Below are positions 37,399 to 47,646 of a DNA stretch of 64,000 bases, one piece after another. Position 1 is the first letter of the stretch, and every line of letters begins with the position of its first letter. A program made the translations under genes and the position numbers. The DNA is taken from assembly GCA_005656395.1 (NCBI GenBank), contig SRSI01000009.1, positions 62,001 to 126,000 on the forward strand. The letters are read 5' to 3'. The notes beneath the pieces were generated by a model. It was not told the origin of the DNA and searched no databases. It saw only the letters and a program-made list of their open reading frames with translations. The stretch is from Strongyloides papillosus. Taxonomy: Eukaryota; Nematoda; Chromadorea; Rhabditida; Strongyloididae.

Positions 37399-37859
37399 CT
37401 ACAATACATAACTGTTATCTGTCAAATTAATTTTTTTTGGTCTTGTTTTAGCAACATATTCTGCATATGTAATAAAACCATCACGATTTGTATCCATTTC
37501 TTCTAATACCTTATCAACTAAATTTTCTATTTGATAATCTTCCAATTGTGGCTTAGTTCCATCCATTCTATGATCATGATGAGTATATGCTTTCATTATT
37601 TCAATTCCATCAATAATATTGTCCTTGTTTGTATCGTGAAGTCTAAAATAGTGGTATCTTTCTTGATCTTCACTCCATTCCATTTTATCTATATCAACTT
37701 TATCTTGAAGATGTTCTTTTAAATGTCTAAAAAATAAGACAACATTTAAATTTTTTTTATAATTACTTACTCTTTATCATGAATAGAATCATCCTTACCA
37801 AAATCATGTCCATTAATTAAACTTAAAAATATTGTAATAAATATTACTAAAAGTTTCAT
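37399..37859 (-). CDS. MCFD2: MCFD2-like secretory EF-hand protein, 138 aa
   Basis: MCFD2 is a luminal calcium-binding partner of the ERGIC-53/LMAN1 cargo receptor in ER-to-Golgi transport. Exons 37771-37859 and 37399-37726 join in phase 2 (GTAAGT...TTTTTTAG). The product has a signal peptide (MKLLVIFITIFLSLINGHD), then HLKEHLQDK. Two EF-hand loops follow: one starting DTNKDNIIDGIE with HDH after it, the other DTNRDGFITYAEY. The spacing between the loops matches MCFD2. Both loops keep Asp/Asn at the calcium positions. An acceptor-like TTATACAG precedes the ATG by 5 nt. The C-terminus lacks a clear KDEL-type signal (ends NSYVL). Other small secreted EF-hand proteins are possible, but the leader plus HLKEHL plus two-loop layout favours MCFD2. 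Confidence 0.8.
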
Positions 37860-37867
37860 TTTACTGT

Positions 37868-38666
37868 ATAAGCTGAACTACAAAATTTAATTCCAACACA
37901 CCATTCCTCGTAACATAAATTGGGAAACGGAATAAAAAGCATATTATTACTAAATATGTGCTTTATGTTGATAAGAATTCATATTTAACAATATACACTT
38001 TTATAGTGTGTAATCAATCCATTAAAAATTTTGCGAATTATTACTGTTTTATTTATAAATGTATAATAGAGTACAATCAAACAATTATTTAAAATTATTT
38101 ATTATTAAAAACATTTAAAATGAAGAAATAAGGAATCCATTAAAATTTTTTTATTATATTATTATAATATGTAAATAGAGATTTATAATAATAACAACCG
38201 GTGTGGTTAGAGAATATCTAGCATAAATAATTACAAAATAATATGAAAAAATATCAAAATATTTTGAGACACACTTTTTAAACAAAAAGACACAAACTTT
38301 GCAATTTTAACCAATGGGTAAAATACAGAAATAGGAGGTAATTACATGTAAATCTAATTATAAAATATGTTATTCCATATCATTTTCTAGAATCACGATC
38401 AAATTTTAAACGTTAATTGTTGTTATGTACAAAATACAATAATCCATTTAATATTAACGTAACCTTGAAAAGACAGGATGAAAAGAAAGTTCTATAAAAT
38501 AAATGTAAATATGTTGTCGTTTAAAGTTAATAGTAAAGTTATATTTTTAGGTCAAATTTATATAATTTATCAAAAATAATGGATGATGACCGAAGGTTGA
38601 TTAAATCTTCATTATAAAATTAAAGATATATAATATTCTTTTATTGTTTCAGAATTTTGTATTCTA
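37868..38666. other. Intergenic, 0.8 kb, divergent starts
   Basis: AT-rich sequence between the MCFD2-like gene (-) and the Cys-rich secreted protein gene (+). It should hold both promoters. No further feature was seen. Confidence 0.55.
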
Positions 38667-38679
38667 GGATATTTTTAAA

Positions 38680-39827
38680 ATGAATATACACCTCATTTTA
38701 TTAGCAATCTCTTTTGTAAGTAAATTTTTTTAGTTATTTCTATTGATTTATTTATTTAGATTTATACTCATGCTCAAGATTGCTCATCACCAAAAGCTAC
38801 TAAAGGTCTCTTTGGAAGTTATTTAAATTGTGTTAAAAGATCATTAGATGCCGACTATGGTGGTTTTGAATCCGAGGTGCAAGAACACTACAGACAAGCA
38901 GCTTCTAAATGCTTTTCATCATCAATTTCTGAGGCAAACAAAAAAGATAGATGCGTTTTAACATTAAACGATCTTAATTCTAAAGCATGGGATAGAAATG
39001 GTCCACTTCGTGATTGCTCAATTTGCAGAACATTCGCATCTGGAGCTATCAAAGCTATCCTCAATACACCAGCAGAAGATCAAAAATGTATTAGAAATGA
39101 AATTTCAAAAGCTATTGCAAAAGAAGCTAATTATTGTATTAGTAAAAAAATTTCCAACTTCCCCGGTGTTCCTGAAATACCAGATTTGGAGGAGTCATCA
39201 TTCTTCTTTAAAGAAAGTGTTATGAATTCAATTTCTGACTTTATTCTTGTCCAATCCAGACTTGCATTCTGTGGTGAAAGAAAACCAAAAAGAGCTCAAA
39301 ATACAAGAAAATGTCTTAAAAAACCATTTGAAGGTTTTCTTTCAAAACATTGCCAAGTTATCCAAAATTGTGATGCACAAGTACCTGGAAGTTGTTTAAG
39401 TCAAGTAAAAGAAGTTAGAGATGCTACATGTGAATGTGTTGACGAAGCAAGAAATGAATTGAAACAAAGAATTTCATCTATATCTCAAGCTATTCAAGAA
39501 TCAATTAGCGGAGGACGTTCCTCACCAAGTATTGGTTCATCAAGTAAAGTTGACGTTTGTGTTGCTAATATTAAAGCTCAAATGGTAACTCCAGCAAATG
39601 ATTGGGTAAATGTTATTGATGCTGCACTTGGAACGTGTATTAAAGCCAAACCAACTGGCCAATCACTTGGCATGGAAAGTCTTTTAAATGTTGGGTGTAG
39701 AAAGGTCATTGCTGATACCACTGGTACAGCTTCTAGTCAACTTAAAACTGGTTTCGATTTTGTAAACAATTTAATCGATGCTATGGTAGAAAGATCCGGA
39801 AGATTCTGTAACAAAGGAAATTGTTAA
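38680..39827 (+). CDS. Orphan secreted protein with 20 cysteines, 367 aa
   Basis: A 36-nt first exon (38680-38715) encodes the start of a signal peptide. The second exon (38760-39827) completes it and the mature protein. The join is phase 0 (GTAAGT...TTTATTTAG), and the leader reads MNIHLILLAISF-IYTHAQ. After the leader there are 20 cysteines, spaced in pairs or singly, consistent with ten disulfides. The rest is predicted mainly helical, with a short Gly/Ser linker (about 245-258) dividing it into two parts. No transmembrane segment, EGF, ShK or other named domain was recognised. Codon use looks more selected (frequent AAG, GGT, CCA, AGA) than in most neighbours, suggesting strong expression, but this was judged by eye. 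Probably nematode-specific; secretion is well supported, function unknown. Confidence 0.78.
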
Positions 39828-40380
39828 CATTTTAATTTAATTGTTTTTAAAAACTTATGTATAATAAAAATAAGTGCAAAATTAAAATATTTTTTTAATT
39901 AATGATTCTAATTTCGAAATTTGAAGAGTTTAAATATGTACTTTACTTTGGTAGTGAAAAATAGTCCCATTAAGTCAAATACCATATAAAAATAGTTATA
40001 TTTTTTATGACTTTAAACGATATTGATGTAATTTCACTGAGAAATGTTTTCCGGTGTAATATCTTATTTACAAGTAAAGTAAATTCTCCAAAATTTTCTA
40101 AAAGAAATTTTTATCTATTTATTAGTCATATCCGACATCATCTGAATAATTTTATGAATCATTTCTAAGACCGCAATTCAATTTACCCATTCTTCATCGT
40201 TGAATATCGACACTCAAATTTATTTCAAAATTAAATTAAATGAACTAGTTAAAAGTTGGAAGTAATAATTATTTATAGGGAATATTATTGGTTTTTTTAA
40301 AGTACTATACTTTTGTTACTACTTATAAAAATTAGTTACATGGTTTTCCAATGTTAAAATTTAACTGTTACTTTTCAAAA
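39828..40380. other. Intergenic, 0.55 kb
   Basis: 3' UTR of the secreted protein gene (possible poly(A) signal AATAAA near 39862) followed by the promoter side of TATDN1. No other feature was seen. Confidence 0.5.
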
Positions 40381-40390
40381 TTTATTTTAG
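40381..40390 (+). promoter_or_regulatory. Probable spliced-leader acceptor of TATDN1
   Basis: TTTATTTTAG stands 14 nt before the preferred ATG at 40405, with no good coding exon upstream. It argues for that start over the in-frame ATG at 40351, which would lie in the removed part. Confidence 0.5.
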
Positions 40391-40404
40391 GACAAATCAG
40401 AAAT

Positions 40405-41389
40405 ATGGCAAAGCCTTCTAAACCACTGCCTGATATATCCGCAATAAAATTAAATAATAAATTAACTGATATTGGTTGTAATTTAGGTCACCCTTCGTTT
40501 AAAGATGATCTTGAAGAGGTTTTGAAAAGAGCTAGTCAAGCAGGTAAAAAATAAAGATTTATATTTTTTAATATCCCCTACAAATTTAGGTGTCGAAAAA
40601 ATTATGATTACGGGACCAAATGTTTCAGGGAGCAAAGAAGTTTGTAAATTAGCAAAAACCAAACCAGGATTATTTTATTTTACTGCAGGTAGGCTTATAT
40701 CAAAAGAAAATTATAATATTATCTTAGGTGTTCACCCACACGAAGCAAAAGAGTTCGATGATAATACAATCTCAGAAATCCATGAATTATTGAAAGAACC
40801 TCATTGTGTGGCTAGTGGTGAATGTGGACTCGATTACAATAGAATGTTCTCAACAAAAGAAGAACAATTAATCTGTTTCGAGGAACAATTAAAACTAGCT
40901 TGCAAAGTGAAAAAACCACTATTTCTCCATGAAAGAGAAGCTCACGATGACATGGTTATGCTTCTAACAAAATACAAATCTGAATTACCCCCTGCCGTAA
41001 TACATTGTTTTACCGGTACAGCAGAGGAAGCGGAAAAATATATATCAATGGGTCTTTATATTGGGTTAACAGGATTCTTGGCAAAAGATAAATCTGATAA
41101 TGGTGTTCAGTATGCATTGAAAAATAGGATTATACCATTAAATAGGCTGATGGTTGAAACTGATGCTCCATATATGTATTGTAATATTGGTAACAAAAAA
41201 TTAAAGAAAATTAAGGAAAGTATGTCTGATGAGGCAAGAGCACTTCATAAATATTCTAGTTTCGAAAGAAATGAACCATGTGCAATGGCAGCTATTGTTG
41301 AAGTTATCGCACATTTTATGGATGAACCTGTTGAAAAGGTAGCTGAAGAAACTCATAAAAATTCCAAGGATGTTTTTGGATTGGAATAA
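40405..41389 (+). CDS. TATDN1: TatD-family deoxyribonuclease, TATDN1-like, 299 aa
   Basis: TatD nucleases are metal-dependent exonucleases implicated in DNA fragmentation and repair. Exons are 40405-40543, 40590-40688 and 40728-41389. The second intron (40689-40727) is only 39 nt and a multiple of three with no stop. A plain translation therefore runs through it, inserting 13 foreign residues between FTAG and VHPHEAKEF; splicing restores YFTAGVHPHE, the family sequence. Active-site motifs are LTDIGCNL, GVHPHE, GECGLDYNR, FLHEREAHDDM, VIHCFTGT and VETDAPY, with the late KYSSFERNEPC segment as in TATDN1. Metal-binding Glu, His and Asp are all present. The worm homologue is the CRN-2 nuclease. 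Starting at 40351 would add an 18-residue leader. The family is very secure. Confidence 0.94.
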
Positions 41390-42441
41390 AATAAATTATG
41401 TTTAAAAAAATTTTAAAAAAAGATATTATGACATATTAAATTATTTTTTTTTTCATTAAGTTATAGTTGTGTCGTACTAGAATATCTTATTTATTCGGTT
41501 ATCTTTAATAAGAGAAACAGATTAAGTCCTTTTTTTAAATATATTTTTTGCATGAAAAATATTAATTTTTAATGATATAGTTTTATTGAACGTATTTAAA
41601 GAATTTCCCTTAGATATATTTTTTATTTATCGAAATTTGTTACTATTTACCAAAGCTTTGACCAATATTTTTTCAATAAAATACAACAAAAGTTTATTTG
41701 TTATCTATTTTATTCATGTAGACACTTGAACATAATATTTTACCTTAGAAAATTACTACAAAAACTTTTTAAAACCTCATTTTTCTATATAAATTTTTAC
41801 TTTATTAACAGTTAGCATCTTGTTGAACTTTTACCTATAATTTGTAGATTAGTCTTAGTACTCATGATGTGAAATCAAGAAAATCGTACAAATTTTTAAC
41901 AGTGTCAAGTAGTCGTGATTTTGATATACACTTTTCAAATGTTTTTTTTCTGTATTTACAAATATCTTTAAGCTTTAAAAATATTAATGTTTTATTACAT
42001 TTTGTTAAAAGTGAGGTTTTTTTATTTTCTATCTATGTCAGTGTAAATTTTTCAAAATATTTATATTTGGTAAAAACATTAAAATTATACATATTTCATT
42101 TCATATCTTTTTACATCATCAAGATAATAGAGAGTTTCAAACCTTGAATAAAATTCCTTGAAAGTCAAAATAAAGTATTACAATTATTAATTACGATAGT
42201 ACCCTACTTTTTACTGACCATCATTTTGATATTCTCAGTTAATGTGTCCTTTGCCATGATATAACATACAAAAATGTATCTATGCTTTTTTGATACGTAT
42301 CATATCTAAAATTTTCACTAATTTAACAAGATAATATTATCAACAATTTGATTATAATTTTGATAATTACACAAACAATGCCGTTAATTTTATTATGTTC
42401 TAATTGGTCATTTTTACCTTTCATATTTTTTGCTAGTATAC
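41390..42441. other. Intergenic, 1.05 kb
   Basis: AT-rich sequence between TATDN1 and UMPS (both +). A 92-codon open frame at 41869-42147 is hydrophobic, lacks an ATG start and resembles nothing; it is treated as chance. It should contain the UMPS promoter. Confidence 0.55.
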
Positions 42442-42451
42442 TTTTTTGCAG
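42442..42451 (+). promoter_or_regulatory. Probable spliced-leader acceptor of UMPS
   Basis: TTTTTTGCAG lies 23 nt before the UMPS ATG and has no upstream coding partner. It fits a nematode trans-splice site. Confidence 0.5.
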
Positions 42452-42474
42452 ATCTATCAATTTTCTAAATTAAT

Positions 42475-43884
42475 ATGAGTTACGAATTATTGGATGCTTT
42501 GATGCAAAAAGATGTTGTGAAATTGGGAGACTTTGTATTGAAAAGTGGATTAAAAAGTCCCATATACATTGATCTAAGACCTCTTATATCAACACCAAAC
42601 ATTTTATCACTTGCTGCTAGTGCTTTGGTTGATTTAATAAAAGAAAGCAATGTTGAATATGACTACATAGTTGGTGTACCATATGCTGCATTGCCAGTTG
42701 CCACATTAGTCTGTGAAAAACTTAACAAACCCATGTTGATGAAAAGAAAAGAGGTTAAATCTTATGGTACAAAAAAGCTTATTGAAGGAATTTACAAAAG
42801 CGGTGGGAAATGTTTGATTGTTGAGGATGTTGTTACATCAGGAATGAGTATTCAGGAAACTGTTGATGCATTAAAAAATGAAGGTCTTATCTGTGAGGAT
42901 GTATTTGCTGTTCTCGATAGACAACAAGGTGGATGCCAAAATCTAAAGAAAAATGGTATCTTATTAAGAACATGTGTTAATATGGAGAATATTCTTGATT
43001 ATTTAATGGACAAAAATGTGATTGATAACAATAAGAAAGATGATATCAAAAGAATGTTAAGTAATCCCGAAAAACATATCCCAGATAAACACATTGTCTC
43101 TTGGGACATGTCAAAACGTCAGTCACTCTTCAACAACCTCCTTAATAAAAAAATCTTTGATATTATGTTGAAGAAAAAATCAAACCTTTGTCTTGCTGTT
43201 GATTACACAACCACAAAAGATATAATGCATATTGTTGATATCGTCAAAGATGACATCATATGTCTTAAACTACATTGTGATATAATTGAAGACTTTACAA
43301 AAGAATTTGTAAAAACTTTATCAACAATTGCTGACAAACATAATTTTGTTATTTTTGAAGACAGAAAATTTGCTGATACTGGAAATACTGTTGAATTACA
43401 ATTGTCAAAGGGTGTTCATTGCATTAGTGAATGGGCAAATCTTGTAACTGTTCACTCTGTAACAGGGGATTCTATTTTAAAGACAGTCAAAAAAGTAATG
43501 GATCACAATGAATCAAAATTGGAGGGTGCCTTAATTATAAGTGAGTTAAGTACAAAAGGTGCTTTAATCAATGAAAAGAATTATACTGATAAGACTACAA
43601 AAATGGCATTAGAAAATGTTGATTCTGTATCTGGTTTTATTACACAAAAACGTCCTCTCGATAATCCATCTTTTCTTTATTGGACTCCAGGAGTAAATCT
43701 TGATGCCTCCTCTGATGGAGCAGGTCAACAATGGAGATCCGTAGAAAAAGCCATCGTAGAAGATGGAAATGATATTATTATTGTTGGTAGAGCAATAACT
43801 GGTGCTGGTTCTGATGAAAATGTTAAAAAACAAGTTATACGTTATAAAGAGTCTGGATGGAAAGCTTTTTCTAACAAAAAATAA
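42475..43884 (+). CDS. UMPS: Uridine 5'-monophosphate synthase (OPRT-OMPDC fusion), 469 aa
   Basis: This enzyme catalyses the last two steps of pyrimidine synthesis: orotate plus PRPP to OMP, then OMP to UMP. It is a single intronless frame. The N-terminal OPRT domain (about 1-205) has KSGLKSPIYIDLR, the flexible loop MKRKEVKSYGTKKLIEG and the PRPP loop LIVEDVVTSGMS. The C-terminal OMP decarboxylase domain (about 215-469) has LCLAVDYTT, the catalytic DxKxxD array FEDRKFADTGNTV, and TPGVNLDASSDGAGQQW with DIIIVGRAIT. All key residues are present, so both activities are expected. The OPRT-first order is the animal arrangement. A second gene encoding only the OPRT domain follows 406 bp downstream on the same strand. 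Confidence 0.97.
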   Translation: MSYELLDALMQKDVVKLGDFVLKSGLKSPIYIDLRPLISTPNILSLAASALVDLIKESNVEYDYIVGVPYAALPVATLVCEKLNKPMLMKRKEVKSYGTKKLIEGIYKSGGKCLIVEDVVTSGMSIQETVDALKNEGLICEDVFAVLDRQQGGCQNLKKNGILLRTCVNMENILDYLMDKNVIDNNKKDDIKRMLSNPEKHIPDKHIVSWDMSKRQSLFNNLLNKKIFDIMLKKKSNLCLAVDYTTTKDIMHIVDIVKDDIICLKLHCDIIEDFTKEFVKTLSTIADKHNFVIFEDRKFADTGNTVELQLSKGVHCISEWANLVTVHSVTGDSILKTVKKVMDHNESKLEGALIISELSTKGALINEKNYTDKTTKMALENVDSVSGFITQKRPLDNPSFLYWTPGVNLDASSDGAGQQWRSVEKAIVEDGNDIIIVGRAITGAGSDENVKKQVIRYKESGWKAFSNKK

Positions 43885-44290
43885 AGAACAAAACGTTTAA
43901 TTGTTTCTTATCATGATAAATATTTTTGTTAAAATACACTTTAGCTTAAAATTAAACATATTATTCCAAACTTCTGTGCGAATTAGTAATGAAAACTACT
44001 GTACTTTCCCATAAAATGATCTTCATGAAATGTATTTTGTGATTTATCATCTTTTTATCATATGAAAATGTAATATTAAATAAAAATTGAGATACAGAAG
44101 TACACAAGCGATAAGATTTTGTTATCTAATCACAATACGTAGGTGCTTATATATTTATTTTTTTATTTATATCAACATTACACTTAAATAAGATATATTA
44201 AAATGTTATCATAATTCCTGACCATCATATTTTATGATTTAAATTTATATAACTTACATTTTAATTTTAGTTTACATAGATATAAGTATT
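43885..44290. other. Spacer between UMPS and its OPRT-only copy
   Basis: 406 bp, AT-rich. An acceptor-like TTTTAATTTTAG at about 44258-44269 lies before the downstream ATG. No remains of an OMP decarboxylase domain were seen here, so the copy does not look like a broken full-length UMPS in this spacer. Confidence 0.55.
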
Positions 44291-44951
44291 ATGGAAATTG
44301 TTAGAACAAAACTCTTGGAAGCTCTACTAGAACGTAATGTTGTCAAATTTGGAGAATATTACTTGAAATCAGGACAAAAAAGCCCAATTTACATTGATTT
44401 AAGAGGTCTCATATCTTCACCAAAGATCCTTTCACTTGCAGCTGAGTCACTTTGTAGTCAAATAAAAGAATCAAATATACAATTCGATTATGTTGTTGGA
44501 GTGCCTTATGCTGCCTTACCTTTGGCTACATTAGTGTGTGATAGGTTAGAAAAACCCATGTTGATGAGAAGAAAACAAGCAAAAAGTTACGGTACAAAGA
44601 AGTTAATTGAAGGAGAATATAAAAGTGGTGGGAAATGTCTAATTGTTGAGGATGTTGTTGTTGCTGGTGAAAGTATTGCTGAAACAGTTGAGGTAAGATT
44701 CCTTCTAAATATTTATGTATAATTCCTACTTTCCTTTACAGGTTCTTAAAAATGAAGGCCTTGAATGTGTTGATGCAATCGCTGTTTTGGATAGAATGCA
44801 AGGAGGTACTGAAAATCTTGAAAAAATAAATGTTCATCTCACACCTGTTTTGACACTTGAATACTTACTTGATTATATGATATCAAAAAACTTAATTGAT
44901 CAGGGTAAAAAACAATATATCTTCGATGAGTTAGCCAAACCATTTCCTTAA
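44291..44951 (+). CDS. Stand-alone orotate phosphoribosyltransferase-like protein, 203 aa
   Basis: Exons 44291-44692 and 44742-44951 join in phase 0 (GTAAGA...CTTTACAG). The protein aligns with the OPRT half of the preceding UMPS throughout: KSGQKSPIYIDLRGL, VVGVPYAALPLATLVCD, MRRKQAKSYGTKKLIEG and VLKNEGLECVDAIAVLDRMQGG. It stops at KPFP, where UMPS continues into the decarboxylase. It has an intron where UMPS has none. The loop that binds the PRPP phosphate is EDVVVAGES, against EDVVTSGMS in UMPS and EDVVTSG in human UMPS, so a conserved Thr-Ser pair is replaced by Val-Ala. It may be an active monofunctional OPRT, a weakened one, or a regulatory partner. A separate OPRT-only gene is also known in C. 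elegans, so the gene type is not unique; the tandem arrangement is noteworthy. Confidence 0.9.
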
Positions 44952-45066
44952 TCTAACTTACATTTAAAACATCATACATAAAAAATCTTTTAAATATAGC
45001 CTAGTTTAAATCTTTGTTCAGTTAAGAAAAACTTGTAATCAAAATTAAATAATTTAAAATAAACAA

Positions 45067-46735
45067 TTAAAAACGTAAATTAGGTTTATGTTTAACAATC
45101 CATCTGTCTAATGTCTGCCAGAATTTCAATAAACTAGCTTTATCTAAATGTCTACGTGTTTTTGAGATATCAAGAATATTTACTGACCACTGTTTAATAT
45201 TATCGTCAAGTCTATCACAATCGAACTTTAAATGAAAACCAAGGACATTCGCCAAAATATCTACAGGGTTACCTTTCCATTGCCAGCCTTTAAATTGCCA
45301 TGCTGGTCCCTGGACAAATACAGCTACCACACGTTCCCATTCTTCATCAGTGAAACCAAGTGGAGAATCAACCACCCTATAGTGAACTGTATCACCACTA
45401 TCTTTTTTCCTATGTATAATAACCTCAGTGGGACGTTTTATCTTTGTTGAATCTTTTTTCTCAGATGTTGAAATAAACTTAAGATCTTGCAAGATGTCAG
45501 TAACATTGTATAATGTAATAAGTGATGAGTTTGAAGATGGAATAATAATAATTGGTGTTCTTGATTTCCTTTTTTGTTGCCCATTTGGTGTTGTGGTGGT
45601 TGAATCACTTCTATTAACAGAGCTTAAAGGAGCTCCTGGAGATCTTGAATTTTGCTGCATGTTACTAGAAAGTAATGTCTTAGCACTGACAGCTGTTGAT
45701 AATGAGTGTAGCGTTGTCCCTTGGAATGTAAGATTTGGATTAATTTCAAAACCTAAAGAATCATGTTTACTAAACTTCTCTTGATCATAACGTGAATAAC
45801 CAGATGGTTGTTGTGACGAAGACGCCGGCTGTGAAACTACCTTTTTGCTGCTTTCAGTAGTGTTATGAGGTTTCTTTTTCTTCTCGATGCAATTTCTAAA
45901 TATTGTACAAAAACTGTCAAATTGACTGGTTGTGCCATCCATGAATGTTGAACTGTCATGACAAGTTCTTTCATCAAGTCGCTCACGTGCACCTGATACT
46001 CTTTGGTATACTTTGGCTATAGAAGGGTCCATCTCCATAACATTATCATCATCCTCATTATTTTGTATCATATGCTTTTTGTGTTTTTTAGCTTTGTTCT
46101 TTAACATTGCGATCTTTTCGGCCGTAAGATCGGAATTCAAACTACGGTGCAGACTTCCCTGTGCTTTTTCATCCGTCAATTCATCTCCATCCACCTCCAT
46201 TGCTTCTTCACCATTATGGTCTAGCTTTAATTTCTTCCTTTCTGGTTCAAAATCACTTGAATTTACCATATCAGTCAACAGCAATGGTGAGACTTTTGGT
46301 GCGTTTGGATCATTCTCGTCAATAACTGAATCCTCTCCTTCCAGGTATTTAATTATCGACTGCCTAAAAAAAATTAGTATTTTTTCATTATAACTCCAAA
46401 AATGACTCATACCGATCCGGTCTTCCAATAACAGTTAAACCTCCTTTGGCGATAGCTTTTTTTACGTATAGGGCATGGTTATCTTCTTTGTTTTCCCAAA
46501 AATATTTAAGACTTTCAATATCATAGTAAACCCCCTTCTTCTGAGAACTAGGGAAACGCGTTAACGCATTTTTTGGAAATGCATACTCTCCAAATATATA
46601 GTATGTCTGGCCATGCTGAAATTAATTTTAAATTAATAAAACCCAAAATAATAGATAGAAACCTACAAATTCAATGTCCACAAATTTTTTTCCTTTAATA
46701 CAGATATCTTGGAAACATTTTAATGCATCAGCCAT
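45067..46735 (-). CDS. cdc-73: CDC73 / parafibromin, PAF1-complex subunit, 522 aa
   Basis: CDC73 links the PAF1 elongation complex to RNA polymerase II. Exons are 46667-46735, 46413-46615 and 45067-46363 (523 codons with the stop), with phase-0 and phase-2 introns. The N-terminal domain reads MADALKCFQDICIKGKKF, FVDIEF-HGQTYYIFGEYAFPKN, then KGVYYDIESLKYFWENK and TVIGRPDRQSIIKYL. The middle is acidic and then basic (KKHKKH). The C-terminal Ras-like domain has PIIIIPSSNSSLITLYNV, VVAVFVQGPAWQFKGWQW and FHLKFD, ending LDRWIVKHKPNLRF. Length is close to human parafibromin (531). The long open frame reads on into the second intron at its 5' end (an ATG at 46428), which is not a real start. No acceptor-like site was seen close to the ATG. 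Confidence 0.95.
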
Positions 46736-47640
46736 ATTTTAGAGAAAAAACAAGGAAGATTACAAATAAAAAGGACGAGACTCCAATAATGCTATAAATT
46801 ATGCAAGAGTTGTCGCGTTAAGAATATATAGTCGTATTTCAATGCTTTATTTTTATGAGCTCGCCAATACTCTGTAGGTGAATGAATTTCCGTGTAGGTG
46901 TGTGCTACAATTATGTATTTTCCTTTAGATTATTCGCATATGAAATGATAAATCTATCTTCCTGGTATATATGACACATGTGTGTTTTTTGAAAATACTA
47001 AATACTGTACTTTTTCACAATAAATATAATGCGTAGGTTAAGGTCGCTGAAATGAAATTTTAAAACAATTAAAATATTCTCTCGAACTACAATTAACATT
47101 TGTTTAAATGTTTCCAAATAATGTATGATAATTATGTGTAAATAATATTACACCAACAACCATTTTGTTTTGGGTTTATAAAATTAGATTCTAAAACGTT
47201 TGGTTACAGATTGATAACACCAAAAGATAGTAGTAATGTAAACAATTTTAGCGAAACCAAAGAATAAATGAAGTATTTATAAGTTTTAAATTAAAAACTT
47301 ACGTTTAAGCTGTTTTAATTCCTATATTGTCGATAAAAAAGCAATGAACTTGGGAGAGATTTGTAAATTTGATTTGTTAGGTAAATTTGTTTTTACTCTA
47401 ACAATAGGAACTAAATTAAAGAATAAATCAAAAATTGTCAGACTACTGTGATTACATGAACCAGCGTATCAAACAATAACTCTCTTGAAAAATTTAAAAA
47501 CAGAGTCATCGTACTTATTTTCCTTATTTAATTAAATACAAATATAGCTTTTTCTTATATTTAAATTATCATGAGGAAAATCTAGTTGAAATCTGCAGTA
47601 CCAAACTCGAAAGATGGAAATATGAGGCATTTGATTATCA
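46736..47640. other. Intergenic, 0.9 kb
   Basis: AT-rich sequence upstream of CDC73 (-), expected to carry its promoter. Nothing else was recognised before the decayed locus begins at about 47647. Confidence 0.5.
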
Positions 47641-47646
47641 TAAAAA

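Noticed and set aside
40351..40404. Upstream in-frame ATG giving TATDN1 an 18-residue leader
   Set aside because: A good splice acceptor lies between this ATG and the next one, so the mRNA probably starts after it; kept only as an alternative.
41869..42147. 92-codon open frame between TATDN1 and UMPS
   Set aside because: No ATG at its start, low-complexity hydrophobic composition, no homology recognised.
46364..46428. ATG-initiated 5' extension of the long CDC73 frame
   Set aside because: It lies in an intron; the true upstream exons at 46413-46615 and 46667-46735 restore the family N-terminus.
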